Shown here in pieces: positions 1-11,589 of a stretch of DNA of 64,000 nt. The position numbers and the translations under genes are program-made. Under the pieces are notes generated by a model, which was given only the letters and a program-made list of their open reading frames with translations, was not told where the DNA came from and searched no databases. The stretch's first letter is position 1, and each line of letters begins with the position of its first letter. Source of the stretch: Cyprinodon diabolis (taxonomy: Eukaryota; Chordata; Actinopteri; Cyprinodontiformes; Cyprinodontidae); contig CM060066.1 of NCBI GenBank assembly GCA_030533445.1, forward strand, positions 37,986,235 through 38,050,234, written 5' to 3'.

Positions 1-828
1 TTCAAACAGAGCCAGAGTTTCCGGTTCCACAATAGGTGATATCAATCAGGTGACTAAAGTTAGCAGCTACTTAACTCTTAGTTAAGCACAAGCATATAGG
101 AAGTCCTCATCAATTGAATAGAGATGGCATGATTCACCATAGCAATGGCAAACAGAAACAAACATTGAATTAGACATGTTGAAGTTGGCATATGCATACT
201 ATCCACAGAAAGAAATTATTTTGGTAGATAGTAAATAGAATTCATGCAAATAATTAAAACATGATCCTTGCATATTTACTGGCAAATTAACTAAATTCTA
301 TTTGGTAAATCCTATCTACCATACCTTTTTGCTTACAGTAGCTAATATTTCTAATAAAAACTATCCAAAGATTGTAGATGGCCCAATGCAATGTGCACAT
401 GTGACAGGAAGTAACTGTTCTGATGCAGCATTTAGAACTGCATGGTTATAGCATTGAAAGGTATCCTGAAATATAATGTAGACTTCACGTTATTTCTCTT
501 GTCATTTCAGAGCTACTGAAATTAGATAGAATTTACTAATGGAGCCTAGGCAGAAGTTAAACTGAATAAACCGATTTCTCACCTTCATCCACCAGCTAAT
601 CAGCTCCACCTCCACGAAAGCCCAATCAGCATCCAGAGTTCATCTTAAAAGGTCTCCAATCCACAACTCTGTCTGCTACCCAAGCAAAGGCAGTGATCGC
701 TCTATGTCAGCCTTTGATTCAGATGACCCACCTCCGTCCCCTTCTCCACAATCACAGCCAAGCCAGAGCGTAATTCCTCCCAAACTCTTACTGCATTCCC
801 CATCACATCTCAACCAGTCCTGCAGAAG
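1..828. other. Unannotated AT-rich stretch
   Basis: I see no gene, transposon end or array in most of this stretch. From about 600 to 828 the base composition becomes C-rich and leads into the LINE 3' tail fragment that follows, so that part may belong to the same old insertion. Short open frames on both strands have no recognisable domain. Confidence 0.4.
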
Positions 829-990
829 AGTGCCACGATGAGCCTGGTTCTGCCAGAGGTTTCTTCCCAATGGGGAGTTTTTTCTCTCCACTGTCGCTTC
901 ATGCTTGCTCATCATGGACAGGGTCTCTCAACCTGTGTTATCCAAACTGGACTTCGATCTTCCAGGTCCCTGAGTCAAGCACTAATATCA
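829..990 (+). mobile_element. LINE 3' tail fragment (L2/Rex-like family)
   Basis: This holds the signature GAGCCTGGTTCTGC..GGAGTTTTTTCTCTCCACTGTCGC, a 3' untranslated tail common in teleost genomes. The same tail occurs at about 12080-12298, 16500-16750 and 60590-60830 in this window, always on the plus strand. The copy lacks the terminal part with the GTGCCTTGAGATG and GGCGCTATATAAA motifs, so it is truncated or diverged. I infer an L2/Rex-type non-LTR retrotransposon because the fuller copy at 11.8 kb encodes the end of a reverse-transcriptase ORF. Confidence 0.65.
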
Positions 991-1623
991 GCTCACGCAG
1001 TCCACTGGATCTCCCCATAAAGCTCAGCATACCGTCTCAGTAACCAGCAGTCTACAGACTGACCAACTTAATCTATCTCCGCTACACCACCACTTTCAGG
1101 CCTGGGGGCAGTGGCGGCCGGCCCATAGGGGGGGCTGGGGCACCGCCCTCCCTGATAAGAAGAGAGAAACGTAAAATATATTTTTAGAAATTAACTCATA
1201 AATGTCAGTTTTACTCTCTAGAGTGTGTACCTATAAGCAAAACAAATTACATAAACTACATTTCCCTATCTACTGTCATTAATTTGTGGATTTCCACAGA
1301 CAGACTCCTACCGTCTCTGTTCTGGGGGCTGTGATCAGACAGCCCCACATTTGCAGAGAATCTGTCAATCATGTACTATTGGTAGGTGAATTTAATGGCC
1401 AATCAGCGTCTCAGAACTTTATGGTCTTGGGGCTCTGAAAATACTGCACTTTAACAGGCTTCTGAACCCAAGCGCAGGTGCAGACAATTAGAGGGATGAT
1501 GGCGAACGTAACGAACGAGATGCAGCTCCACCAAATTCGGTGAGATCCTTATTTATCTACCCGTTTGCCAGAAGAACATCCCTGTTGTAGGGTAGGAAAA
1601 TTTCATGTCATGGTTATTGTGAC

Positions 1624-2288
1624 TGTGATGAATCCACATCCTCTAACTTTGCGCGCCACACACACATTCCTGTTATACTGTGTTTGTGAGGACCAATACG
1701 CTCGCGCTGAGCCCAGTAGCTCTATTAACTTAAAACACACAAGCTGTCCTGGTTACCTGCTGGCGTATTGAGGGTGCACACTTAATATTTCAGTAGGGTT
1801 AGCCGTGTGTGTGTGGGTGGGTGTGGGGGATGTGGGTGTGTGTGTGTGTGTTTGTATGTGTTTATGCTACGGGGACTTGTCATCTTCAGTCTGGCTGCGT
1901 CTTTGCTGGGTTCAAACCCAGTTTGGTGTAATTGAATAAGTCAATGAATCTGTGTAAAGGAATTAAGTTGTAAAAATTATTTGTTTTTGTACATCAATTG
2001 TTTGTGGAGGTAATATATGGACAAAACTGATTAATGAGAAGAAATCAGAAATAAGAGAGCCTGTAGGGGCTTAAACTATTTAATGAGGGCTGTGGGAAGA
2101 AAAGCGGCAATTTTTGTTTTCTGTTTCTTTGTTACATTCCTGGTAACTGGACGGAGGCTGAGGCCCAGAGTATCTTGTACATGTTTAGTTTCTTTTGCAC
2201 CCTGTTTTGAGTTTTTGAGCACAATAAATCACCAACACCGGTAACCCGACTGAGCCTGGATTCTTGGAGGCCAAAGAACCCCGTCACA
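1624..2288 (+). mobile_element. Solo LTR nested inside the hAT element
   Basis: The 665-bp segment starts TGTGATGAATCC and ends CCCCGTCACA, so it has the canonical TG..CA ends with a short inverted repeat TGTGA/TCACA. It is bounded by a 5-bp duplication GTGAC at 1619-1623 and 2289-2293. An AATAAA polyadenylation-like signal lies at about 2223, which sets the plus orientation. A GT-rich microsatellite occupies about 1806-1862. There is no internal retroviral coding region, so this is a solo LTR left by LTR-LTR recombination. The superfamily (Gypsy or BEL) cannot be told from the LTR alone. Confidence 0.8.
1805..1862. repeat. (GT)n-rich microsatellite
   Basis: Imperfect GT/GGGT simple repeat inside the solo LTR. 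Confidence 0.8.
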
Positions 2289-2463
2289 GTGACCCAAATC
2301 ATCACTGTTACTGTTATTATATAGTAAATTAAATCATTAATGTTAAATTGTATGTATTGTCCAATTGTTTATTTGAATTCTTATTCCGGATTAGTTGGAG
2401 ACATACACTAGGCTATATCAGCCCCACCAAAAATATTTTTCACCAGCCGCCACTGCCTGGGGG

Positions 2464-3844
2464 GGGGAACAGCCCTGTTCTTTACTCCTGTTCATGCATG
2501 TCAAACAAAATTCAACGCTGTTTCCTGCTGAGGTCTGAGCCCCCAAAACCAAAGTAAGTGTATCAATAAAATTCTTCTTAATATCTTTTTCTTTCCGTGT
2601 GAGTTTTTCAGATTAAAATAACATATGAGCCAATTTACTTTAACTGAGTGAAATAAGCACCTTCAATTTTTAGAGTAAATTGAATAGGTTGGTATTATTC
2701 GTATATTACAAATGTGTGCAAAACTCAGCAGATAATCTGTTGATTTTGAAAATGCTAATTTTTGCATTTGCAGTATTTTCATAAAAGATAAAACCCCCAA
2801 AATCTGCATGTGAATACGTTTGAACATGCAGGAACTCTTAAAAGCAATATTGCCACTGATCTTAGTGTTTTCATTGCAGTTTGTGAAATATAATAATTTT
2901 AAGGTGACTAAAACACTGCCTATCAAAGTGTAAAAACTTTTTTATGAAAACTGATTTTTTTTTTCAAAATTGAGTGTTTCCATTCATCATATTTATATCC
3001 GTAATTACAGATTAATTTCAATAGAAACTCAGCTGTTGGTCTGAAACAGCTGTCTTTTCTCTTGTCTGCATGTGTGACTTTGTAACCATCTGTAAGATGA
3101 CTGTAGGTGAAAAGTAGACTTCAGCAGCGTTATTGATATTCATTTTCCCTGTAAGTTTCCATTTTGTCTTTACTGAAACTATCCTGTCTCTAACGAAACA
3201 TCACCACGTTTTGGTAGTGACAATTTAAGATACCTTTGTAACAAACAAAAATGCTGCCACCACAAAAAAAAAAAAATGATGCAACAAAAAAAAATTAATA
3301 AAAAATAAAATAGCTGCAAGCAAAAAACAAAAACAAAAAAAAGCTGCAAAAACATAAAGAAAATGATGCTAAAAAGTTAAAAAGGCAGCAAACATGCTCC
3401 ACAAAATGGAGATCATCCATACCACTAGAGGGATTCTAACAAAGAACTAGCCATTTTGGACCAGACGCTCCGTACAAACAAAATGTCAAGTTTTTTTTTT
3501 TTTTTCGTTTACATTTATTTTTTTCAAGAAAGGTAGAAGTATAAAGGACAGATCTCAGATCATAGTATCAGTAATAGAGAGCTTAATCTATGTTAGCTTT
3601 ATTGCAAAGACATAGCATTAAATTGACTAAAGAACAAGGTATTTTGATACATCAATCGTTTTCATAAATGTTTACCCTTTATACTCTCTGCAAATCCTGA
3701 CTTTCTGCTACTGATCAACCCATAAACAAAAAGCAATCTTCAGGTCATGGGTCTGACATGAAATAACACAGAGCTATTAATAATTATTTTCCCCTAAAAC
3801 AGTCTAGTACCGTGAATATCTTGCTATGCGGATGAAACATAGCT
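2464..3844. other. AT-rich stretch with A-rich low-complexity block
   Basis: No gene is recognised here. Between about 3240 and 3420 there is a low-complexity block in which A runs alternate with GCTGCAA or GATGC motifs. It resembles decayed tandem copies of an A-rich unit with GCTGC spacers. A poly-T run follows at about 3489-3505. Confidence 0.5.
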
Positions 3845-4210
3845 ACCCGTCTGCACTGCAAAGAACCTTTTTCTCTGTTCCGCCTTCACACAGCTCTTCA
3901 GAGGGGAGACATGTTGTTAATAATTAAGGCTGTGGCTGGAGGCACAGGGAGGCTAAACTTCCCCTAACGAGTGGCTTTCTGACAGCGCAGACATATGGCT
4001 CTTGCTTCCCATCTTCTCCTCAGCCTGCCAGACTTGTAGATTTCATACACGTTCCAGGTGGGGGTGAGAAAGCCCCTTCTGGGCTGCCAAAGAACAATAA
4101 ATCACGTTCTTAATGGTCTGAAACAATCAGATAATTATGAGCGTGGCCACGTGGCATGAAAGGGAATTTTCTTCTTCAAATCAAAGGAAGTTATTTACCT
4201 GATATCAGTC
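3845..4210. promoter_or_regulatory. Candidate conserved non-coding element
   Basis: This is an island of non-repetitive sequence of balanced composition between AT-rich flanks. It contains homeodomain-type cores TTAATAATTAAGG (about 3917) and ATAATTA (about 4131), and AACAAT SOX-type cores near 4093 and 4122. No open frame is convincing. The enhancer reading is inferred from texture and motif content only. Confidence 0.3.
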
Positions 4211-5265
4211 CAATGATTACAACACCCAGTCCACCCACAGAAATTAAAACATTTGTCAATAAAAAACCTTACACGTAATTGTTTCTTTAATCTCAGTTTC
4301 TCACTTGTAGGGATTTTAATTAATACATGACGTTTCAAAAGTAAAATAAACAACTAACAATAACAAAAATATATTTTTGCCAGTTTTCACATATATTATA
4401 TTACATTTCAGGGAAGGTATAGTAAGTGAGAAAAAAAGCAGGTTGAAATACAAGAAAATCAGGTCAGAAAACGAAATATTGCTATTGGTTTAATTAAAGA
4501 TTTACATTGTTTTTTTATAGGTAACTCACTAAACACGCTAAGACTTACTAGATATATCGCAAAAATAAATATATTAGGCGAGGCGATGTAAGTTTATTTA
4601 TATTGCACATTTCAGTAAGAGGACAATGTAAAGTGCTTAACATTAAAAAATAAGTGTACATTGCAGTGGCATTGAGACTACAAAAATGGTTAAAAAGAAT
4701 AAAAGTGACACATCAAAATAAAAAAGGATAATTTAAAACACAGATATGCTGAGTCCAAAAAATGGCATTGGCATTTTGGGTTGTAGCAGCTCATAGATAA
4801 ATAAATGGAAAGAACTTAATCAAGCTTAAGAACCCATTTGATAAAAAGTAACTGACTATATTATTTGATTTGATATTTCAACAAATATTTAATGAAATGA
4901 AATCAAAAATGAAATTGTAGGTAAATTCTTGTATTGCAAACACCAATATAGTGAATATACCGGTAGCAAAATAACATAGTAATGCAGAAGAAACCTTTTT
5001 TGAATTTATTTTATTTTTAAATAAAATGTAAAACCAATATTTACAGAAATGTATTTATAATTGTTACTGAATATTACTTGATCTCCAAATGGCTCAGTAG
5101 AAATAAAATAACATAAAAACTCATTTGTGTTCATTTCAGAAGTCTAATTTCAAAGTCAATTTAGGTGTGTGTATCCTGTGAATATTTGGAAACACGCACC
5201 TACCTTTTGTAAAGTGGTAACACCTTATAAAAAGGTACACAAAATTTGATTTACTCTTACCAAAT
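4211..5265. repeat. AT-rich stretch with a teleost LINE/SINE tail fragment (4578-4665)
   Basis: At 4578-4665 the sequence GCGATGTAAGTTTATTTATA..GCACATTTC, followed by a run ending in AAAGTGCTTAACATTAAAA, matches a dispersed teleost tail of the type GGCAAGGCAAGTTTATTTATATAGCACATTTC. The rest is AT-rich with nothing recognised. A possible element end GTAACACCTTATAAAAAGGT lies at about 5217. Confidence 0.5.
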
Positions 5266-5490
5266 GACTAGAAAGCAAACAAGAAACTAACTGGTAGTTA
5301 CCAGGTACTTTGGCACACCCAGCCCAGCCTTATTATGTGACTGCTGCTTACCTGGGAAACATGGAGTAGCTGATCAGGAACTAATGTGTAGTTATCAAGG
5401 AAAAAAATAGTAACTAATCAGGAACAAATGTATAGTTACCAAGGAAACCATAGAGGAACTAACCAGGAACTAAAGAGAAGTTAACCAGTA
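5266..5490. repeat. Imperfect tandem repeat of an AGGAACTAA unit
   Basis: Motifs of the type GTAGTTACCAGG, CAGGAACTAATGTGTAGTTA and CAGGAACAAATGTATAGTTACC recur with roughly 40-bp spacing. The same style of sequence resumes after the LTR at 6093-6300, which suggests a repeat-rich MITE-like element interrupted by the LTR at 5600-6087. Confidence 0.5.
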
Positions 5491-5599
5491 TTTATTGAGG
5501 ACTACAGGTTTGTTACCGCAAAATAAGAGTAGAAATTCTCAGTGTTTTTTTTTAATAAACCCTAAACCTGTAGAATCAGAGCTGATGAAAATATACTTT

Positions 5600-6087
5600 T
5601 GTCACGTTTTGGTTGTGGTTTGGAGGACCCAAATGCAGAGGCAGAGAGGCTGAGGTGAATACTTGTAGTTTTAATGATGAAAATGGTTAACAAAGGCAGT
5701 CCAAAAATCCAACTAAAATGTAACAGACCAGAACCATGGAGACATCAAGGGAAAACACGTACAAGGAGCCAGGGAGAGACGAGGTGAGATGACGACAGCT
5801 ATGACAGGACCAGCAACAACAGAGGAACTAACAAAGAGTCAGAGCAGACGGAGAGCATATACAGCTGACAGAGACAAAGGCAGGGCTAACGAGCTGACAA
5901 GGAGCAGGTGAGAGAGGAGACAACGAGAGAGCCAAGGGGAAAGGAAAACACACACACACACAAGAGGGCAACAGAGGACAACAGAAAAACATGAGCACAT
6001 CTAGAAATTAAAACAAAACTGGAATTAAACCAATAAAACTAGAAAACAAGGAGTAAAGTTAAGTACAACAGAACCAAGACCATGACA
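5600..6087 (-). mobile_element. Solo LTR, TGTCA..TGACA family
   Basis: The segment starts TGTCACGTTTTGG and ends CCATGACA on the plus strand and is flanked by the 5-bp duplication ACTTT (5595-5599 and 6088-6092). On the minus strand it reads TGTCATGG..CACGTGACA-like ends with a TTAAAAC-type A/T signal near the 3' end. I therefore read it as an LTR on the minus strand. Truncated or diverged relatives lie at 9134-9350 (plus) and 55978-56536 (minus). All share the GGACCCAAATGCAGAGGCAG motif. No coding region is present. Confidence 0.8.
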
Positions 6088-6092
6088 ACTTT

Positions 6093-6468
6093 AATGAGTG
6101 CCAAAATATAGCATAGCCATAAATTTAATTGTATTTTTTGTATCAAGTAGTTTCAACAGTGGGAACTAATATTTACCTCCTCAGTACCTGACTATTCTCT
6201 AATGTTTTTATGTACCCTGAAGTAAAGTGAAACGTCATACATCGTAATTACTGAGGGACTATTCATTACTTCATCACTAGCTGACCGTTAACTAATGCTT
6301 TCATGATCCCTTAAAGAGGCATTACGGAGGTTTCTAATGATACTGCCACCTGTGGCCAAAACAGAACTTGTTTTTGAGTAAATTTTGTTTACGTTACCTT
6401 GAGTTGCCATTTGTGTCTGAGTTGAGCTGGATGCCAATCGCTTCTGAGTATCCACAAAGTCAATCTTT
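6093..6468. other. Flank with MITE-like texture, no gene
   Basis: This continues the CTAATGTTTT/CTGAGGGACTA type of sequence seen before the solo LTR. No terminal repeat could be fixed. Confidence 0.35.
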
Positions 6469-6476
6469 ATTGTAAC

Positions 6477-8461
6477 CATGGGCGTAGGTTTGCATAGGGA
6501 CCATAGGGACATGTCCCTAGCAAAATTTTGAACCGACCTACTTGTCCTTACCAATAATTGGATTTGAGCAACATGTTTATAATCTACAGCAGTGGCTTCT
6601 TTTCCTCTCGCAGATCCTCTGCCTGGTCTCTCCTGTCCCTTTCGCGTAGCAGCGCATGGAACTGTGCTGCGCTCTTTAACTCCACTCTCATTGGTTGTTC
6701 TGCCTTAGGTCCCGCCTTCTCTCTCTCTGATAGGCTGTTTTCTAGTCCGTCTGTGCTTGGAGCACAAAATTGAAAATGTATTCACACTAGAATGCCGCGG
6801 TTACTGCAATTAATATTAGGCTGCAAAACTAGTCCCAATAATAATAAAAAAGGAATATCATGTGCACTAAAAAACAAAAACCTTTTTTTTTCTTTTTTAA
6901 AACGAAATATTCAGCCAGGAGTTCTGAAGACTGCTGGAAAAATGGGCAAATAAAGGCTGTAAGCCATCAACATTTCTGATTCTTAGCCACAGCCAATTAA
7001 GAAAGAAAATGTGAGGGTTTCCTTTTTACCGATATTTAGTTGCTATTACTGTTTTCATTTTTTGATGACTCTTTCAGGTATAATTATTAGCAGGTGTTAT
7101 TTCTTTTATAGAGTAGCCTATAACAACAAGAAATGGTGCATAAACATCTGCTATTTTTTGTTTAAAAAGCATAATAAGGGTTCCACATAATAATAATAAT
7201 TTAATTGACTATTTATACTTCTAGAAATAGGATAAAGACAAGAACAAACAGAGGAAGAATATTAACATTGATTTGATCTTACATAGATTTCCACACAGTC
7301 TATAAGTAAATTAGTACAAACATTAATGTCTGGTAAAATGCTTGAATCTGACTGTTTATTTTGGATATTATTAAATTACAGATAAGATAGTGTTATATTG
7401 TCTTTTATAATTGTTAAAAGTGATTTTATATTTTAATACACTTAGGCTCATACTCAGTGTTGTGTTTGTAGATGATGCCACTAAAAAAGAAAATAGACAT
7501 AAGGAGCTATTTAAACAGTCAGACAGTAAGCAATATAGGACAATAATAAAAGGTTGTGTTACATTTAATCCTTTACTATTAAAAATGCACTTATACATTA
7601 TATGATTATAGGAAACACAGATATCCAGTAATAATGATGCAGGGCAGCTTGTAGGTGAAGCAGCTGCCATTCAGTGCTTCAGGTGATGTATAAATAAACC
7701 AGGTGATACTAAAATATTTCCTCTTGATGAGTTCTGGATGAAGGATATTGACAGACAAAAACATTTTTTTTATCTTATATATTATATATATTTACATATG
7801 TTGTATTTTTAAAATTTTTGTATAATTACTGATCTAAGTGGGTTGCTCTGTCGGAGAAAGGCATATTTTACATTTTTATTATGTTTTAGAGTCTCTATTC
7901 TCCAGTTAATGATGAATCACTCACTAAATTAGTTGACGATTATTGAAATAATCAATTAATACGATTCATTTTTCCAGTCCCAGATAAAATACATGAAATG
8001 GGCTACACAGAGTAACTACAGCCCAGATGTTCCACTTTTATAGTGAAGTTAATATTTTAATGAATGTATCATTTTGCTTGATACAGAGAGAGCATAGTAG
8101 GTAAAAATATAAGAGTGGGGTTTAACTCTGCACAATTCTATATCTTCAGAAGAAAATACTGTATTTACCTTCTCTCTTAGTCGTTCAAATGAAACCATTT
8201 TCAAAGTGGAAAACAGTCCTAATTCCACATTGATCAGAGCCGGTGATACTTCAAACATTAATAAACAGCATCTAATGAGTGTAGTGCTTATACAATTTTT
8301 ATTAATGTAGCAAAATGATGCTTTTCTCTTTTAACAATGAATTCCTCTTATCAGTACGGATCCTCACACCGTGCATAAAAAAGGACATGCATATTGCATG
8401 GCACCAATGACAACCGACTGATAGTGTCCCTACCAAAGTTCAAATCAAACCTACGCCCTTG
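6477..8461. mobile_element. Non-autonomous hAT transposon, ~2 kb
   Basis: The ends are CATGGGCGTAGGTTTG at the left and CAAACCTACGCCCTTG at the right, a 15-16 bp inverted repeat with one mismatch. Both ends abut the 8-bp duplication ATTGTAAC (6469-6476 and 8462-8469). These are hAT hallmarks. Subterminal GTCCCTA motifs occur near both ends. The interior is AT-rich and no transposase reading frame is visible, so the element is a non-autonomous derivative or a heavily decayed copy. Confidence 0.88.
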
Positions 8462-8469
8462 ATTGTAAC

Positions 8470-8930
8470 ACTTCAAATGTATGCGAGATTGGATATATAA
8501 ACCATGATGCGCTTCATGTCACATCTGACTTCTGACCTGAAGCAAATTCAGGAAAATATGCTACAGGAGCTGAACTACTGAGGTGTCAGACGGCTCATGA
8601 AAGGTCACATTTTGTGTACTCTATTGTAAAGAGTTACCAAAACAGTCAGTTCTTCATTCAGTAAAGTTACTAATGAGCTGCCTGATTTTATTCAAGTGTG
8701 TTTTTCTCTCAGTTTCTCCTTACTTCTTTTGTGATTTTGTGGTTTTGCTATCAATTTTCACAGTACAGAATGAGGTGACTGTTCCAAATCTGGTCACCTC
8801 AAATGGCTATAGACGGACCAACGAGATTTAAGCCTTTAAAACGAGAAATTCACTGTGTTTTGTGTATCACCGTCATGGTGGATATATTTCAGCTTAATTC
8901 AGATGTTATGATAGGCAAATGGTAAAAATG
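8470..8930. other. No recognised feature
   Basis: AT-rich sequence with no supported gene or repeat. Confidence 0.4.
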
Positions 8931-9460
8931 GAAAATAGTCTGGACTAATATAGAGCTTCTTAAAGTCAGGAGACTTTACCAAAGTGCTTTACACTACATT
9001 CACCCATTGACGCGCACATTCACACACTCATAATGACGAGCTACATTGTAGCCACAACTGCAATGGGGGTCACTGACAGAAGGGAGGTTGCAGTACACTG
9101 GCACCACCAGTCCCTCTGACCATTATCATTAGGCAACTTCTTCTTTCCTCGTCTTACCTCGTCTTACCTGGGCTCCTTGTGATTGTTTTCACCTGATGTC
9201 TCCATAGTTCTGGTTTGTTTTACATTTTTCATGTTGGATTTTTAGATTCCTGCCTCTGTTACCTCTGTTAATTCATTAAAACCTGCAAGAACTCACCTCT
9301 GCCTCCCTGCCTCTGCATTTGGGTTCAAAAACCACAACCAAACCCTGACAGCAATGCAGGTGAAGTGTCTTTCCCAAGGACACAACGACACTGAATATCA
9401 GAGTTGGGCTTTAACCAACAACCCTCCTGCATCCACTGCCTTTGTTGCCCACATCAGAGC
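8931..9460 (-). mobile_element. SINE/LINE-tail repeat, minus strand, interrupted by LTR fragment
   Basis: The motif AAAGTGCTTTACACTACATTC and a following block ending in AGGTGAAGTGTCTTTCCCAAGG form the reverse complement of the copy at 62640-62960. That plus-strand copy has TGTAAAGCGCTTTAG near its 3' end. The repeat is split at 9134-9350 by an LTR fragment, with GCAAC/GCAAT at the two junctions as a likely TSD. The family is widespread in fish. I treat it as a LINE-tail or SINE repeat and leave the class open. Confidence 0.7.
9134..9350 (+). mobile_element. 5'-truncated LTR fragment of the 5600-6087 family
   Basis: The right end CCACAACCAAACCCTGACA is the complement of the left end of the LTR at 5600. 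Internal motifs match too: CTGGGCTCCTTGTG, GATGTCTCCATAGTTCTGGT and CCTCTGCATTTGGG. It lies in the opposite orientation to that copy and lacks roughly the first half of the LTR. It sits inside an older dispersed repeat, which gives their relative ages. Confidence 0.75.
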
Positions 9461-10859
9461 TTTTTTAGAGAAGGTTGTGGGTAAAACAGTGAGACAGCAG
9501 GAGGAAGAGCTTAGATGTTGTACAATTTTTTATTAGTTTTTGGTAAAACTGGGAATTGTTTGTCAAGATAAATCCTAGTTGGAAACAACTTTGGTACTCG
9601 ACCTCTAAGTTTTTTGTGTGTGTAAGAGAGTGAAGAAGTTGGCAAATTCATTACAAGCACTTATTGAATGGAGTTCAAACACAAAAGTCACAGGAGGATT
9701 TGTTAGTCTGTTGACCATGAAAAATGATGCAGGACCATTATTCACGTGCAATGTTTTCACTAATGATCTCAGAGAAGAATGATTCTCTCATATATATCGG
9801 TTGAGAGTTATATCTGTCTGTTTCAACAGAAATCACAGTGGACCTAGACCCCAGACTTTTGCCATCTGCATTCAGCTTTCCAAAACTCCCTTTTTTCACA
9901 ACTGATAGAGCACTTTCCCTCAGATATTTTTTCCTCTCAGGTACAACCTTAAGTGCAGTATGGGCAATTGAATCAATGATGTCTGAGGTGAATGAAAAGA
10001 ATGAAAAAGTTATCTACCAACTCATCAACAGAGGTAGAGGACAAAGTGGAGTAGTACCTTATCTCTAGACGGAAGGTAAAATGACAGATTTGATATGATT
10101 TGACGAAAAAGATTTTTGACAAATATTGATTGTATTTTCAAAATTCTTTATCGAATAACAGCAAAAAAATGAATAGCAGCACTTGTTAGAAGTACCCCCT
10201 CCCCACCAATGATCTTAACTAACACCCATTGAGCAATATAAAACTACAGTTTAAGGAAGACCAAAATTGTGCGTTAACTCTCTTATTTTTTTTGCCCTGT
10301 CCTCCCGTTGATCAGTCTTTCCAATATTAATGGACATTGCCATCATTTTCACCTGCAATTGTTTTTTTTGTTCCTTTTTTTTATAAACCCAAACTGTTGA
10401 CCATGGAGACCAAGTTTTCATTTCTAACAACCACTGCATTTCCTGCCCCCCCTTCTTTCTGCTATGCAGGGAAGGGGTATATAATTCCTGTTTTGATACT
10501 GGTGCTGTCAGGGGGCTAGCAAGAGAGGATAGTAAACACTGCCTTTGCAGAACATTTAAAATCAATCCTTCAGCCACAGGCCCCCAAGCTCCTGTTTGTT
10601 CTCTCTCCAGCTCTCTTTCCTTCTGCTTTTTTCCCTTCCTTCTTCTCCCTCCTCTTGCTCTGTAATGTGTCTGCAGCTCCCTGAGAGTAGACGTAGCACT
10701 TAAAAGCCAAGCATGGGGGCTGACTTTTGTGACAACAGCTTGGGCTTTTATTATCATGCTTAGATGCAACCAGCTTAACCCACCACCTCCATCAGGAACG
10801 AGAAACACAGACATCCACAGATGCAGTGAGCATTCCCACATGTATGTAGGTCCCACACT
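9461..10859. other. No recognised gene
   Basis: Open frames here (for example on the minus strand across 10251-10862) show no domain or conserved motif. Their composition follows a pyrimidine-rich stretch at about 10580-10660. A GTG-initiated open frame of 76 codons at 9838-10068 also lacks recognisable similarity. I do not call either as a gene. Confidence 0.4.
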
Positions 10860-11400
10860 CACATCACCCTGATGAGCAAATAATCACATCATTAGCCTGT
10901 AAGCTTTCAAGGCAGTGGCTCATTTGCCAGCCTCCAAGCCGTTACCTTTGCCCATCATTGCCCACAAGATTAGTTGAAAATCATTTTATTTCAACCGTTA
11001 TTGCTTTATTAAGTCACTATTTACCAGCGATCTGAATCAGCCAACTAAACTTCTATCAGACCATCCAAGGAGTCAGAGCAGAATGCTAATTTATGTATTT
11101 TTTATGTGACATTATAGCCAATTTCTGTCATATGATTCCCTCCTGGAGTCCAGAAAATCAAAAATGTGTTTATCAGGTTAGATATCCCTCCAGGCGTCGC
11201 TTGTGTCTTTGTCTTAGCATGCACCATTAGACGGCTAAGCTGCAGTGAAGCGTAAAACAGCTGGGTGGAGTGCACCTGAAATCTGGCCCCCAGTCAAGGT
11301 AAAACAGCCCTCAGACACACAGCAGTCTCACCCTGAGGGCTGTGTATCACCCACTGACTTCTCTTTATAGTGTTTTATGTCTTTCACCAGGTGCTATGTA
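10860..11400. promoter_or_regulatory. Candidate conserved non-coding element
   Basis: This is a non-repetitive island with octamer/homeodomain-like cores such as GCAAATAATCACATCATTAG (about 10876-10895) and GCTAATTTATG (about 11085). It has no coding frame. The texture resembles vertebrate developmental enhancers, but this is inference. Confidence 0.3.
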
Positions 11401-11589
11401 ACGAAGAGCAAGCTTTGTGCCATCACCCATACAAAATGCTGTGCATGACGTTTTCCCTTTAAGTCCAAGTTACTTTTGTTAACTATACCAATTTCCTGAT
11501 TAGGGATATGATTTTGATTTAGGTAACAACATACACTGTTGTTTTGAAAGGACTGGTTCTTAAGCAGCACTTCATAAAAGACTAGGGTT

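Larger units (their letters stand above)
1109..2455. mobile_element. Non-autonomous hAT transposon with nested solo LTR
   Basis: The element begins CAGTGGCGGCCGG and ends with its near complement CCAGCCGCCACTG, giving terminal inverted repeats of about 14 bp. It is flanked on both sides by the 8-bp duplication CCTGGGGG (1101-1108 and 2456-2463). An 8-bp target duplication and a CA-initial terminus are diagnostic of the hAT superfamily. No transposase is encoded. At 1496-1543 a short open stretch starting ATGATGGCGAACG runs into GGTGAG, which could be a relic first exon with a splice donor. An LTR is inserted at 1624-2288, so the hAT itself is only about 680 bp. Confidence 0.88.

Noticed and set aside
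1907..1922. CTGGGTTCAAACCCAG as a tRNA TpsiC arm
   Set aside because: It is a short palindrome without the A-box or cloverleaf context, and it lies inside an LTR.
10251..10862. 203-codon open frame on the minus strand
   Set aside because: The translation has no recognisable domain, is rich in basic low-complexity residues from a pyrimidine-rich tract and shows no exon-like boundaries.
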